Shown here: positions 45,657-60,600 of the stretch, in pieces
Layout: each line of letters starts with the position of its first letter
How positions within the stretch are numbered: the stretch's first letter is position 1
Assembly: GCA_947044365.1 (NCBI GenBank)
Contig: OX345638.1
Location: 6,209,201-6,273,200, forward strand
Origin: Petrosia ficiformis
Taxonomy: Eukaryota; Porifera; Demospongiae; Haplosclerida; Petrosiidae
Direction: 5' to 3'
Length of the DNA stretch: 64,000 nt
The notes under the pieces: model-generated
The model's input: the letters and a program-made list of their open reading frames with translations, nothing else
What the model was told of the DNA's origin: nothing
Databases searched by the model: none
Translations under genes and position numbers: made by a program

Positions 45657-48600
45657 TTGTGTCACTTGCGCGACTATGCGTTGTATACGTAGTTAAGGAA
45701 GTTGCGTCATTCCCGGGGGGCTCGGTCAATTAATGGGCGTGGCGCGTAAAAGAACGCGCGTTTGAGCTACAGACCAGCCAGGAAGATTCAGAATGGATGT
45801 AAAACTGCTAATAACTGTTGTATATAGCAGAGAAACAGTATAGATATTATGCAAGAATCTTTAACAAGTAAGTATGATAAGTTGTTGAGTTTCAGACACG
45901 AGGAAGTCATCATTTAGAACCTTGAAGGAGTACCTCAGTCAGTTCATCAGACATCTGTGTATTTAGACTGCAATTAGGCTTACACTTACGTCTTCAGGCC
46001 CCAGGAGTACACAGAAAGGTAGAGACACTAGTGCCATCAGCAATGCTTAATACATAGTCATCACAAAGCAAATATAGGGATGTTTTTTTCTTTATATATC
46101 TTTTTTCCATATATCTTGTTTCTTCTTTCTTACTTTTTAACAGATCTTGCATAGCGTTTGGGAATGTATTTTAGCTACAACAGCTAATACGTAATTGCAG
46201 TTTCCACAAGCTTAATTCACTGCTGTACTTCATTCATTCATGTGGCATGCCCACTAGTTCCAATCCCCCCAGAATGATGCAACCTTCAAGGTATACAAAC
46301 ACATACGTATGTGACTCAAAAATATTATCAAAAATATTTCTTGAAATTTTGCATATATACGTGAAGACCCATATAATGTTGTACACTTGTGATTATTTTC
46401 TTATGAACAGTAACATGCTACGTTTGAGGTGGTAATTGCAAGTATATATATACATTAAATCTCATGGAAAGAAATCATATATAGGGATGAATTATACACA
46501 CAAAAAAAATTACCTGAAGACTCTTTCTTAAAAACAGTTGATTTCATAGAAGTTTGAAACCTTTCAGAATAGTATTCGGTGATATGACCCTAATAAAAAA
46601 AAAAAACATGTTAAGTACATAATTTAATTTTTATACTAAAAGAACACATATCTAAGAACACAAACCCATAATCAGCCATTATGTAGCTACATGTATGTTA
46701 TTTCACAAATCTTGTATAGGAGCTAATAATAATCACAATATTTCTTGTATACGTGTAATTGTGAAGACCCTTATAGTCATGTACACTTGTGACTATTTTC
46801 TTGTGAAGTTTTATTAGCATGATATGCTACTTTTATGTGACAACTGCAAGTATATAAAATTAATTGCAGCAGCTGTACTGATAATACTATTGTCAAGTCA
46901 CTTGTTGTTAATTCCTTAAGGTGGCAGGTTGTGACAGGTGAGAGTTCATGAATAATGAATGAATCAATAAAAAACTGTTACCAAGATCTTTTTAAAAATA
47001 ATAGCTGAGTAACAAACAAAGATCTGAACACTATATAGATGTTCTAAATTTAGTGCTGGGACTCGACAATCATAACATTGATAATCGTTATCAATATAGC
47101 ACATTTAGCTATTGTGACCAAATATCAATTTGTATACTTATGCACATGTGCATTCAGCACAAGGCCAAATTGGTGCTAATTAGCAATAGAGCTATTTCAT
47201 CATGTGATCAATTGCGGTGTCCCGCCCACGCATTCACCATGTTGGTGTACAGCAGTCGCCCACACGTTTTCATGTGTTTGAAATGCTGAATCTTTCTTCC
47301 TATGCTGAAAACTTGAGCGAGGATGCGAAGAGAAGATACAAGGACCAGATTAAAATAAGAAATGATCTAGATGCATTTGCAATTAGATGCAGTACCACCA
47401 ATTGAAGCCAGTGACTTAGTATCATACCCTAGGGTATAGCTAGAACATTTTACTTGGTAGGGCACACACTTCAGGCGTGCGATGTGCGTCAAAAGATTTT
47501 CGGTTTTTAATTATATTTACAATTGACAAAAATGAATCTGAAGATGGCCAACAAGCTTGCAATGATCACATGATGTCTCTATTTTGGTCACTAAAATGTC
47601 GTTTTAGTTCCGATAAAAAAGCATCAAGAACAGAAAAGTACAAATCAACTTTGTAGCCATGTTGATTCAACTCTGCCACCAGTTGTTCCAGTAATTATAT
47701 CACTTTCAAACCTTCTTAGAGGCCTTGGATTTCGTGATGGTCTTGTACTACTTTCACAAGGAGAGACTCCATGGACATCAGCTAGAGTATGTGAATATGT
47801 TAGCACTTTCTCCCATTCATCATCAGTACGAAATTATTCCAAAGTTTGTATTGTTGATGTTACAAGGTCAGCAGCTTTACCAAGATCAAGGTGAGTAGAC
47901 TTTAGCGCATCAGACAGGCCTTTTGAACAGGAGAGAACTCGATCAAAAATAACCGAATAAAATTGAAGGACTTGACTTGAAGCAAAATACCATTTGCTTC
48001 AGCTGCTTTGGCTCCATCATTTCCATCAACCACTTCCACCAGTGTGCCAATAATTGCATCAAATCTGTAACAAATTGCATTTATGGTACTTTGGCGGCAT
48101 GTCTACCAAGTATCTGAAAGCCGTTGATTAATTGACGATGCTGTTTACCTGCAGTCTGCTGTTGCCTAAAAATTACATGGCGTTTTGAGGTAGATATAAA
48201 AGTATATAAATTTTGAACAATGGAAAAAAATTCACTCCACTGTAAACAACTTTCACACAATTAACAAGGCAAAGGTTGAGGCAATGGGCGTTACAATGTA
48301 CATGTATGTACATTGCATATGGTGCAACTGCTTTGATGCGAGTTTGCCCACCAGATGAAGAACCACACATGACTGCAGCACCATCGTAGCCTTGGGCTAC
48401 AATGGTTTTGGGTTTAAATTATTAAGTGTATCTAGTATGTATCCTGAGATGCCTTCTGCTGATTTTCAGTGGGAACATAAGTTAAAAAATGCTCATATAC
48501 TGAAGCATTGTCTATATCAACATAGCAAACAGCAATTGAAATTTGTTCAATCTTATTAGCATCTTTAGTTTCATTGGCAAGAATTGTTGCTTCCTGAACA

Positions 48601-51600
48601 GCTTTAATTATCCTCTGTCTCACTGCATTACCCATTAGTTGTAAAAGATAATTCTGAATCTGTGGAGAGGTATATACTGCATATTTTTGTCCATGTAGCT
48701 TTTCTTTTATGACTGAATCATGATTTGCAATCAAATCTATGATAGCAAGAAAATTTCCTCTGTTGCTTGACTCAGCACTTTCTCTATGTCCACGAAGGGC
48801 CATGTTTTGCTTTGCACACATTAACAACACTTCCGCCAATGTGAAAATGTAGTGTTGATTTTCGGTTATTGACTGCTGATGGGCTGAATCAATTCTATGT
48901 TCTATAGTACTTTGCCTTCTAACATTGGTGGTATAATCATTCCATTGAATGTTTGTGAGAATTACAAATATCATGGCGTGATATAATCCTATAGTATTTT
49001 TCCAGTTACCAAACCCACATTTTGTGAATGCCTCCTCTGCCCTTCCTTCTCCAGTTCCACATTTAAACAGTCAGCAAGGATAGCAAAAGGCAGCATCCAG
49101 TAAAACTGAATACTCCAACCAGGGAAACGATCTGTACCACAAAACATTAAAACCTCTCTGCCACCCTTTACCAAATGATCGCAATGGAAATTTAATTTTA
49201 GGCTGTCTTGGTGACTCGTTTAGTGAAGAAGCAATATCAACTAGTACCCGTACACTTGATCGTAAACAATCATTAGTTGAACTTGAACCCAATAATTCAG
49301 TCTTACAAGAATCAGCCCCATCGTCGTCGACACTATCACTATCTAAAAACGATAACTGTGATTACTGTGATTATTCAGAATAATAATTGTACTGACCATT
49401 AATAGATTCCTCATACTCAATATCGATATCTTCCACAGAATCACTGACTTCATCTACATCATCGCGAGCAACAAAATAAACAAAGTCAAACAAGGTTAGT
49501 TGTTTTGGTGATGACATGCTACAACACGTGCTATCAGTAGGCATGTTTAATTGAAAATTGATAATTTAATCGTGGGTGTGGACTATGTAATAGTTATAAC
49601 ACCCTAGGAGGGCTGTATCTGATTTACAGTCACCGATCCCGAGGGCGCGTAGCGCTTGAGGGGGAGGTGACTGTAAATCAGATACTGCCCGACTAGGCGT
49701 GTTATAAGTAATTTGTGTCATAGTAATGACGCACATCAAAAATACTAAGAAGTTCCCATAGAAACGAAGTGACGTCATTGAAGAAACCAGTGAACCACAA
49801 ACTCACGTTTCACTATTGCTCTGATTTCAGGCAGCTGCGAATGTCTAGCCCTTTTCTCAAACCGTGAAATTTATCTCTCAAGAGACGAAAGAACACTATA
49901 AAAGTTGATGGAAATGATGGCATGTTTGATAAAGATTGTGAAACAGAAGAAGTCGATCACGACCTACCTGCCACTCAACGATTTGTAAGCCCAAGGACGT
50001 TAGCCACTTACCATCCTGATGAATCATGCCCGGATGATGTTTTGTTGTGCGATGGTTCCTCTGATCTTTCGTTGTTTTATTGATTTTGGTTATTTACATT
50101 GTTGTTGATTGTTTGTACCAGGTAATTTGGCTTCAATGACGGTATGAGTTTGGATACTGTGTGTATGTATGTTTCTAAAAAATTGCTACTTGTGTTCATT
50201 GTAAAATTTCATTGATTTCAAGAAATGAATGTTTGATAATTTTTTGATTGAATAAATTGTAGCACGTTTGTGGGCGAGTTGTAGCACACTTGTGGGTGGA
50301 TTATAAAATGCTTGTGGGTGTAGGCATTTCTAGTAAATTTACATCCCGCGCGGTGTCTTTGATGTGCGTCATTACTATGATACAAGGACATAATCATCAT
50401 CATGAAGGACGTAATCATCACTAATAATCAATATTGGTGTCTCTACCAATACCCAGCACTAGTTCTAGTGGTGAAGATACTTTGCCTCAAAGCTAAGAGG
50501 TTTTTAAAATCATTTTTTTCACCGATTCCAAACAAGATGGCCAGTTTCGTTGACATTTCTGATGTTGCACTAACTATTACTATGGCAGCTTATATCCAGT
50601 AACTACATTTGTTGTATTACTAGGGCAGCTCTAAGAGATTTTGGTTATAGCAGAGATGCTAGAAATTGGACCATAAACAAGACAAGTGGTGTCATTATTT
50701 AGTAATCATGGCTGACGTTTTTATGCCTGAAACTATTTATAGTTATTATTTTTGATTATCCACACTCCTTACATTTTAAAGTTTCTTGTAGAACACTAGG
50801 AATACAATTCAGCTAGCACAGCTATTAGTAAGTTTCTTTAAGCTATACGCAGCTTTCTTCCTTGTTGGTCTTTAGGGCTCAAGTGGACATTTTATTACTG
50901 TATGCCCAACACCCAATATTTAAATAATCCTCTAGTCTGACTCAACTTCCTAACTACTGTACAATGTACATGAACATATACGTATACAGTTGTAGTGAGG
51001 GTGAGGCTGTCATATTAAATTTAACACATCTCGGCCATACTTAAAGATAGTAAAGACAACGTTTCGAGCTACCCTCACATGATTTTTAAAAAGGTGATGC
51101 AGTGATACATAGCCTGGTCAGAAAATTCAAGCCTCCCCATGCATATAATTTACATATGCGTTAGAAGGATGTAGAAAGTGATAGTTGTAAACCGTCTTCT
51201 TTGCACATCAGCTCGTAACATATCCCAGGCTGTCTGTCACTTGTCAACTTAAGGATGTTGTCTGGCCAGTATCAAAGTCTTGTCATATATTAATTCCATA
51301 ACCGTATTCATGCACATACATCTTTCAGTACTAATCACATACATGTATAATGCAATCTCAAATACTACTAACAAAAATACATTCAATACTTACATTATCA
51401 ACAGATTTCAATCCTTGTTGTAGGCTACGTTTAAGTTTGTACTTTCGTAGCACATCAATAATTCCAAGGCATAGGAGTATGCCACCTTCTTCAATCCGTC
51501 CTGGAATGTATCCCTTACTGTAATATAAATAATAAATGATAAGTACATGTATGATTAAACACAGTTATTATTTATGAGTTGTTTATATTATATCTACAAA

Positions 51601-54600
51601 GTGATGCCCATAATATCAGTAATAAGGTATGCACGCGACCCTATCTCCATTGACCAATAAAAGCAGAAATTCCACAAATCCTAGTTGGTTGGCTCAACCG
51701 GAGTTGGTTCCTTTTGCCAAACAAAGGATGCAAATATTCAACCTTTTAAAAATGCATTAATTAATAGATTGCAGATTTTCAACCTAAATACCACAGCGCA
51801 AATACATGATAAAATCACTAAACATAAAAGCAATTGACATGCACACACTGTGAAGACATTTAAAAATCGAGTTGCAGGCCAAATGAAAGTGATAAAGACA
51901 CCAAGTATGGGCATTGCCACTGACTACTACACTTTCAAGTACTTACCTGTCTGCTTTCCTGCAGCTAACAAAGTATGTTTTTGGTATCTATGGCTTTTTT
52001 AGAAGGTCTCCAAACTCAATAGTATTATCGAAATTGCTTATATACACGTACATGTACATTTTGACAATGTGTGGCATTTTGCTGTTGAATTGAGGTTATT
52101 TCTTTGCTACAGGGGTGTCACTTAGCTATAATGTAAGCAACACCCTCCTATACCTTCAATTCCTACTTATCTGGGCTCTCAAGCCATGAAATATCCAACT
52201 AATAAATCCTATACATTGTATTTCAGGCTGGTGAGCGAAGCACATTTGCTACATCTCACTCCCCAGGCTTTTGAATATATACTCAAAAGAGTAAAGTGCA
52301 CTAATGCAGAAGCCAGCATCATTTCACGACCTTGTTTCCCAATTACACCCTCCAACTTGAGACAAAATATTTGCTATATTAGTCTCATCCCCAGACTGCC
52401 ATAGCGAAAAAGAGTCAGGCTGGAATCCAGGACACTTCACATCTTTTGTTACAACTTCTTTCATTACTTGTTTTTGGTATGATGTTTTTAATGTACAAAG
52501 TCATGTGATCAATAAATACACTAAACAATCTAATTGATATTACAAGATTCAAGCAATAAATGTCACTGTGCCAGTAATGATGGCTCAAGTTACTTTCCAC
52601 TCTGTCATCCAGAAACCATGATTCACCACACAACTAAGCTAAGATTCAAATATTTGTGATACAAGTAGGTGGAATGAATCAGGTGATAGCCACCTGATTA
52701 TGACATTACTGCACCAGGAATGTTGGCCCAAGTTACCAGACTGTTTGTCACCATTGGGTGTGAGTCTGGGGATGAGACTATTGCTACATGTATATATATG
52801 GAATCACATCCAAGATTGAGATGCATAATGCTCCGGCAGCAAGCCATTTGAAGCATATAAGTTATATGCTTCAAATGGCTTGCTGCAGGGGCATTTTGAT
52901 TTTGGACCTTTTATCAGACACAATTTGGTGGAATCTGGGACTGTTTTTGCATAAACATAATTCCCCGGGTATGTTGCTTGACCACAATGACCAGTGTGCA
53001 GTGAACAAAACAGCACTGACTCTAGATGGTGAAGAATACGAAAAGAAAGCTCTGATTACAACTGAAGTTCTTGCTGAATGGACTACATTTCGTTGCTATC
53101 TAGCCAAACAACCAAAGGAAGACATGGCATCACAACTGAACAACCATCTAACAACAGTTACTGAAATGCTCAAAACAATGTTCCCTCATTTGAATACCCT
53201 GGCCAATGTTTGTATGACAATTCCAGTTGGGACAGCATCAGTGGAACGAAGCTTTTCACAGATGAAAATGATCAAAACTTGTTTGAGAAATCGATTGGGT
53301 AAAAAAAGTCTTTCTTACTTTATGAAAATTGCAATCGAAGCACTACAAAAACTATCTAAAAACAATTGTAGGCATTTGGATTAGAAAACCTAGGAAAATT
53401 GTTGTATAGAATTGTAATGGATTAAGAACTATCTTATTAAGTAAATCGTCTTATTGTGTCTCATTGTGTTGGTCTTATTTATTAATGGTGATTTATTTTA
53501 GTGTAATTATGATTTCTCACTTAGTCACTTTACCTTTGTGTTACCATATTTAGTTACTGTTAATTTTGTGTATCTACACTATAGCAGGTGTAACTTATAT
53601 TTAGTTTGTGTTAATCAGTAAGAATGTAATCTTAGTTGCTAATATATATAAGTGTGTGTGTAAGTAAAAGATTATTAGAGTCAAAAGAAAAAGTTATTCA
53701 AGTGAAGACGTATACCCAGTAGATCCATCACAAGAATATTGTGCATTTCATGTTATCATTTATTGTGTCATTAAAGCTTTTATAAAGGCTTGAATTGATT
53801 TACATGTAAAATAAAATTCTCAGTATATCCAAGGGGGGCAAGCTAAAGCCAAGGGGGGGGGGGGGGGGGGGGGCAAATGCCCCCAACCTCCCCTGAAAGA
53901 AACCCTGACTTCTGTCTATAAGTATGGTTGTATTCATATGCTTATGAGCTATTCATTGAATATTCATTAAGTAGAGAAATTAAGTCAACAGTTCCTGTCC
54001 AGTGGTGTCCATACACAGCAGTGTAGGGGGAAATTTGGACATGTCTACCCATTTAGGTGAAATGAGATTAAATAACCTGCACGTGGTTTCATTTAGAACA
54101 TTTGGCAAGGGGGGGGGGGCAAAACGTGAATTTTTTAAGACTTTGAGAGAGCGACATACATGTACAAGGTTATTGTATTGGCAAACTAATTCCAAAGGGG
54201 GGGCAAACCCCCCACCCTCCCCCTCAATGAAACCCTGTTACATAATTTCCCCCCTATGAACATAAAAAATGTTGCCATGATGCATAAAATATTTCAGATT
54301 TACACCACTCACAAATAATATGGTGTAGCTTCGTCATCATGTGGTAGTGTATTCACATCAATAACACCAAATTTCTTCCGATTTTTGATTTGAGACGGAG
54401 AAGGTAACTTATTGCTTTGCTAAAAAAGAATGGATCAATAATAATTATTATTCACAAAATAAAAATCTGAGCTGAAATATGTAGTCATTAGCTTAGTAAA
54501 TACAGTTAACCCTTTATATGCCATAGACACAAAAATGCATCATTAATTTTTGCCTTTAAAGTATGTACCATAGATGAATTTTTGCATCATGGCAACGTAC

Positions 54601-57600
54601 ACATGTACCTTACATTTTCATTTAGGCTTTTCACATACGTACATTGTATTTCAACCAAATGTTTGCTGAAGACAATCTATTAAATTTGCTTTGAGATTGT
54701 GTAAAAAGCAAACCTACACAGCTACCCAAACAAATATTATGAACAATTGAAGTTGTAAAGATGGTGTTTTCACTGAACATTTCATTTGTAATTCAAGAAA
54801 CTTACATGGCTGAAGCTTTCAACTTACTCTTCTAGAAAGAATTGTTATAAAATTGCCATTGATGTAAAAATCATACTTCATTAGGTGTAAGAAAACAGCA
54901 AGGCGATGTGTGAATGTTCAGTAATTTCTGGGTAAACACCCACATATTTTGGTAACAATTTACATGTACCTGAACTATTTTAGGATGGTAACTTAGCAAC
55001 AAAATTAAACTAACCACTTCTACGGAACAACCCTACACAAGTACTGTAATGGACACAAGTCAATTAAATGTATGAAGTAATGATACATGTACATGTATAT
55101 AGGCGGAAATTGTCGAGTTCCATTTTATTACTTAACTTCAACTATTATTTGATACCTGTAACTTTTGTTGCTGTTACAAATCTTACATCTTACAAGTACA
55201 GCTTCTTATATACTTAGGAATTTCAGTTTAGCTGATACTGAAAACGTGTGGCTGTCAACATGATTGTAAATAATTATAATAAAATTTATTAATACAACTA
55301 GTGTAAACGTTCAAACTTCAATACTTGAATGTGATGATTGAAACAAAAGCTACATGTACATGTAAATACATGTACATGGACATAACAATTTGACTTACTC
55401 TTAAAACCAATCCCAACTGAAGAATGTAGCCCGTTAATTCAAAATCCCGCAGCACCTGACAGTCTCTCTGGATAGTACTTAATAAGGATTCCTGTATATC
55501 TGGTGACACTATGATACCCTGAATGTGTACAATAAATAATCAGTAATTATGAATTTTTAAATACATGTATATACATGTACATGTATTTTCTCATATAAAA
55601 AACATTCTGTAGCCACACTTCGTTATTTCAATTTTTGTGTTACTTTTAAACTAACAATTATTTACTTTAAAAGTTTACTAAAAGTGGTCTGGCCAGTGTC
55701 ACAGCTATTGGACTCCTGCTACATGTATATGTACATGTACTTATGTACTAGGGATGTTGTGTATGAAATTATACTGAGTAAATGAACACAATTGTAATAG
55801 AAAAATACTCAATATATGTGATAGACATAAAAATATGTCCGTATATGCTAAACAGTCAAATGTGGTAGATGTACATGTAAATATATGTCCAAGCTCAAGA
55901 AGATGAAAAAGCGCGCTAATTTACAGCCGTACCAAACTAAAACTGTGTGTTTGGCTGGAGAATAACCACTGCAACACTTGTTGTAAATACACTTTCCGCT
56001 AGAAATCTTCTGTTGTACAAAAAAACTTCCTTAAGTGTGGGTGTTATCATTGACTACTGCACTCTCAAATGCCTTGCTGTTTTCCTGCAGATAGCGAACC
56101 ATAGATTACATGTACATGTATATATCAATGGGGTTCTTAGTAACTCTTCTTTCTGGCAAACTGAGTTAAAAGTCTTATAAAATGCAAGAGTTATAGAGCT
56201 GTTATTAATTGTTCTCCCTACAAATTTCATTTTGTAATTAATTTCGGAATGTAAACAAGAAGCCCCATTTTAATTATAGACATGAAAGAGTTAATAAGAA
56301 AAGCATTCCTAATAACAATCAAGATGATGTAATGTTCTTAAGAACAAGAGAAAGGGCTATCCCTATGATAAAAATCCACAGGGTTGAATGTATAATTATG
56401 CACATGTATAATTATAATTATTTTTATTCTTGTGTTGTTTGTGGCTTGGTCAATGGGCATAGCACGTAAATGAATGCACACTTGAGTTACAGCAGATCAG
56501 GATGATGAACTCAGCTTGTGGGAACTGTAATTACTAACTGTTATAGCTAAAATACATTACAAACTTATACTGAACTGGTAAAAAGGAAGAAGAATAGAGA
56601 TATAATATGTTGGACTACTACATATCCATGTGATTGCTTTGTAGTGTGATCATTCAATAATGGCAGACTTTCTCGTGCCTGAAAGACAACAGCCTATTCA
56701 ATAGTTACATGTATTATCTAGTCTTCTTACGTTTTATGCCCCATAGGGGTCGTCCTCAGGGCCACTGAGAGGGGGGGGGGCAACCGGGGCAACTGCCCCG
56801 GGGCCCCACATTCTCTTGGGGCCCCAAACATTTTGACCATTATTATGTAGATGAGCTTACTCAATTATAGGAAACAAGATTATAAATCTATAATTTAACG
56901 TCAAACTAGATAAAACAAATAATAATAGTTATAATTATTTCTACCTGAAACAGTGTCACGAGTAATGCTGAATGAGCAATTATTGTTAATAACACGCAAT
57001 TAATTAATTAACCACACCCACTATGAATAATTAATTAGCTGAAAAATTTTGCCACGCTTTGTGCGCCCTGGGCCCCCTTCAACCTCTCAGCAGCCCTGGT
57101 CGTCCCTACGATTGCTTTCCCATGGGTTCAATGTATGTATGTATTATATACATGTATACATATGTTTGTGTCATTTACGTAGTATGTGGTGAATACATTT
57201 TAGGCTTATGACAGATTTAGGCAAACATTTACTTTGCTTTAGATAGTGTATTATACAATGTAGCTGAGCAATAGTGCTATACACGCATACCTTAGGAAGG
57301 TGTTTCTTAAAATCAACATCTTTGTAAATAGGACTTTTCTTTTTACACTCAGTAGGTGATGCTCGCCTTTTAAACCCATTCAAGTGGAACTTGTAATGGT
57401 ATTGTAGTGATGATGATAAAACATTGTTTGTGACAAGTACATCAATATTATTATCTTCACACTGTAAAGGAATATTTAGTATAAAAACAGAATATATAGA
57501 AGACACAATACCATTTACTTGATATTGGTAAAGTCCATAGAACTTTGGAAGAAGAGTTCTCTTGTACATTCTCAAGTTCTGTGACAGGAAACATAATTAC

Positions 57601-60600
57601 ACATACGTAATTGTATGTAGAGAACATTAGAGTGAAAGCACGAACCAGTGCTGTATTTAGAAACGTTCCCAAGAGGGGGGCAAAAATGGTGTTTGCTGAA
57701 AGAAAGGAGGGTGAGCCCCCCATCTGTGTGCGTAACCACATGGCTAAGTAGGGGGTTGTAGAACATGCTCCCCCAGGAAAAGTTTAATTTTAGACTCTCT
57801 GAGATCACATCTGGTGTATTTTCAGACGAATACATGTACAGTACCCCTCAATTAAAAGTTCCCGTAATGTAAACTGAGATACGCTGCGTATAACGCTCCC
57901 GTACCGTAGTAAACTACTGTGTGCCTACTCTACGTACTTACGTTACGTGTATTGTTGGTACGGTACGTAACATAGATTAAAATTATTAACCCTTTCATGG
58001 GTTATGTTGCAACGTTTTAATTATGAATGTTGCAGATTCGCAACGTAGATACCATACTCATTGGAAACTGAGATGCACACACTACGAAGGAGACATTTAC
58101 TTTGTTTAAAGCAGTCGAGTTAAACAAACAAAAGAGGTAAAGACGCTAAGTATGGGCGTCGCCATTAACTACTACACTTTCAAACACTCGCCTTGCTGCT
58201 TTCCTATAGCTAACGAAATATGTTTTTGGTATTCCTACAGCTAACGAAATATGTTTTTGCTTTCTTAGAAGGTGTTCTGTCTAGTTAAGCAGGTTAAAAG
58301 TCACTGTTGTTTAAAATGCAGAAGTTGTACTCACTAACAAAGAAGTGGGCGTTGCCCGTGTGACTACTATACTTTCAAGCGCTCGCCTTGGTCTCTTCCT
58401 GCTGATAGCGAAGCATAAATTTGACATCATTGGCTTTCTTAACAACTGTTCTTTCCAGCAAAGTAAGTTAGACCTTTCAGTGTTATAAAATATGAGCTGA
58501 AAAAAAATTAGGACTAATAAATAACAAAAACGCCCATTTCAATTAGATGGGAAAGGGTTAATAATTAATCCGTACACACGGCAACGTAGGAAGGGTTGTA
58601 GTGCGCTCATTAGACCGTAGTACACTTCGTAGTACGCACAGTATACCATCGTATTACTCTCAGTACTACGTTACGTACAGTAGTGTAGTACTTAAGTAGC
58701 ATACTACTTAAGCACTACACTACTGGTAAAGGTATACCTTTACTCTACGGGAACTTTTTATTGAGGGCTACTGTATTTGCTAAGCAAGTTTGATACGGAA
58801 TCAGAAATTCCGAAGAACACCTGTTTGACCAACTCAAATAGCTATACCTATACCTTTGATTGTTCAATTTTATGCATTGAAAGTTACAAATTAATAATTT
58901 ACATGTGTATGTTGAAAACTTGCAAATGCCCTCAATCACCCAACCTCAATGCAGCCCTGAATATAATATATATATACACGCATATAATGGATAGTACCTG
59001 GAAGTGTGGTATATCGGAAATTCTATACTATACCACGCCGCGTACCCGCGGTACAGTAGTGCAAAATTTTGCATACTGAAATATTGAAATATACGATTAA
59101 TTAAATAATTTACGCGTCACGCCCATAATTTCGAGCACATGGCCAGCAAATAGTAGTGTTTGTTAGGCTTTTGTAAGTAGCGATTGAGTTAGAAAAGAGT
59201 GCTAGACATCTATTCTTCAACATAAGATGCTAAATTTGTGTGGTGAGGAGTGTAGCACAAGTCAATTTATATAAGCGACTTCTTGTTGAGGTTATACTAC
59301 AGTATGTCAAAAATGTATGTTATATATATACATGTAGATCTAGTATTGTAGAAGTTTGAACGCGTAGTTTGTGGCATTTCAGGATTTGTTCAAATTGTTT
59401 GTTGGCTAAAAACGCTCGTGGGTGTGACCAATCATAGAAACACATTGTTAGTCGGTATTTTATTTCCAAATACCGTGGTACCAATACCGCCCACCCCTAC
59501 TGGAAGTACATGTAGATTATAGAACCTGCAACTAATAGCTGTTCTAACTAAGTTGCAAAAGTTATACCAGGATGTTAAAATTAAGATGAGTGCTGGATAA
59601 ACAAATAACTATAATACCTACATGCAGATAGATTGTTGGGTTTCAGACATGAGAAAATCATCCAGCGATAACGTCTGGTACAAAATGCTGGAATGGCAAG
59701 CAATTAGAAAGCTTTTGGTGGGAAAGTGTTCTTTTTCAAAAATTAAACACAGGCCATAAAATACATGTATTCCCATTTACATGTAAAATATTCCCATTTA
59801 CATGTAATTATGCAATAAAGAAGTTCCTAGAGTACAGGTAATCCTTAGAAGTTATTATTACACAAAAGAGTAATAGACAAAGATTAGATATACCTAACAT
59901 GTACATGCACATATCCTAGGCACATGAATTTTCATGTACATGTACGTACATGCACTTCAAACATACGTAACATACTTTAGAGTATTCAGGTAGAAGTTTC
60001 AATAGCTTCTGTGTCATGTGTTGTTTGATAGCTTGAATACTGAACTCATCATCTGGTGATACATAATGTAGTGAACTGATATCACTTGAGTCAGATAAGT
60101 CTCGTAGTGGTTGATTACACAACTCAAACTGAAAAACAAAAACATGAGAAGTCACATATGTACATGAACATGTATGGTTTACTTACTATATAGTCTTCAG
60201 TTGTGATTTCAAATGCTTCTCTCACGAGGGAAAACTCAACTGGTGCATATGATGTGAAAGTGAAACTTTTGAATTTATGAGCAGGAGTTGAAATACTTCC
60301 ATCACTGTTAAAACATAATATTATTAATAAATATTTAATTTAATGTGTGCTTGCAACTATACACACTCACCTTGGAAACTCCAAAGAGAAAGTGTTACTA
60401 GATTGAATCTATAAAATAGTTAAATTTGATAATTTTTATTGTCCATTACATCAAACATTTTTTATGGCCTGCAGGGCCATTTCTATAATTGCTTTCCACG
60501 GGGTTTAATGTATATATATATTTATATGTTTGTGTCACTTGCGCGACTATGCGTTGTATACGTAGTTAAGGAAGTTGAGTCATTCCCAGGTGCTCGGTCA

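Noticed and set aside
57171..57835. Overlapping minus-strand frames read as separate genes
   Set aside because: They merge PIPK exons 57291-57461 and 57519-57578 with intron and repeat sequence; the spliced model explains the conserved parts.
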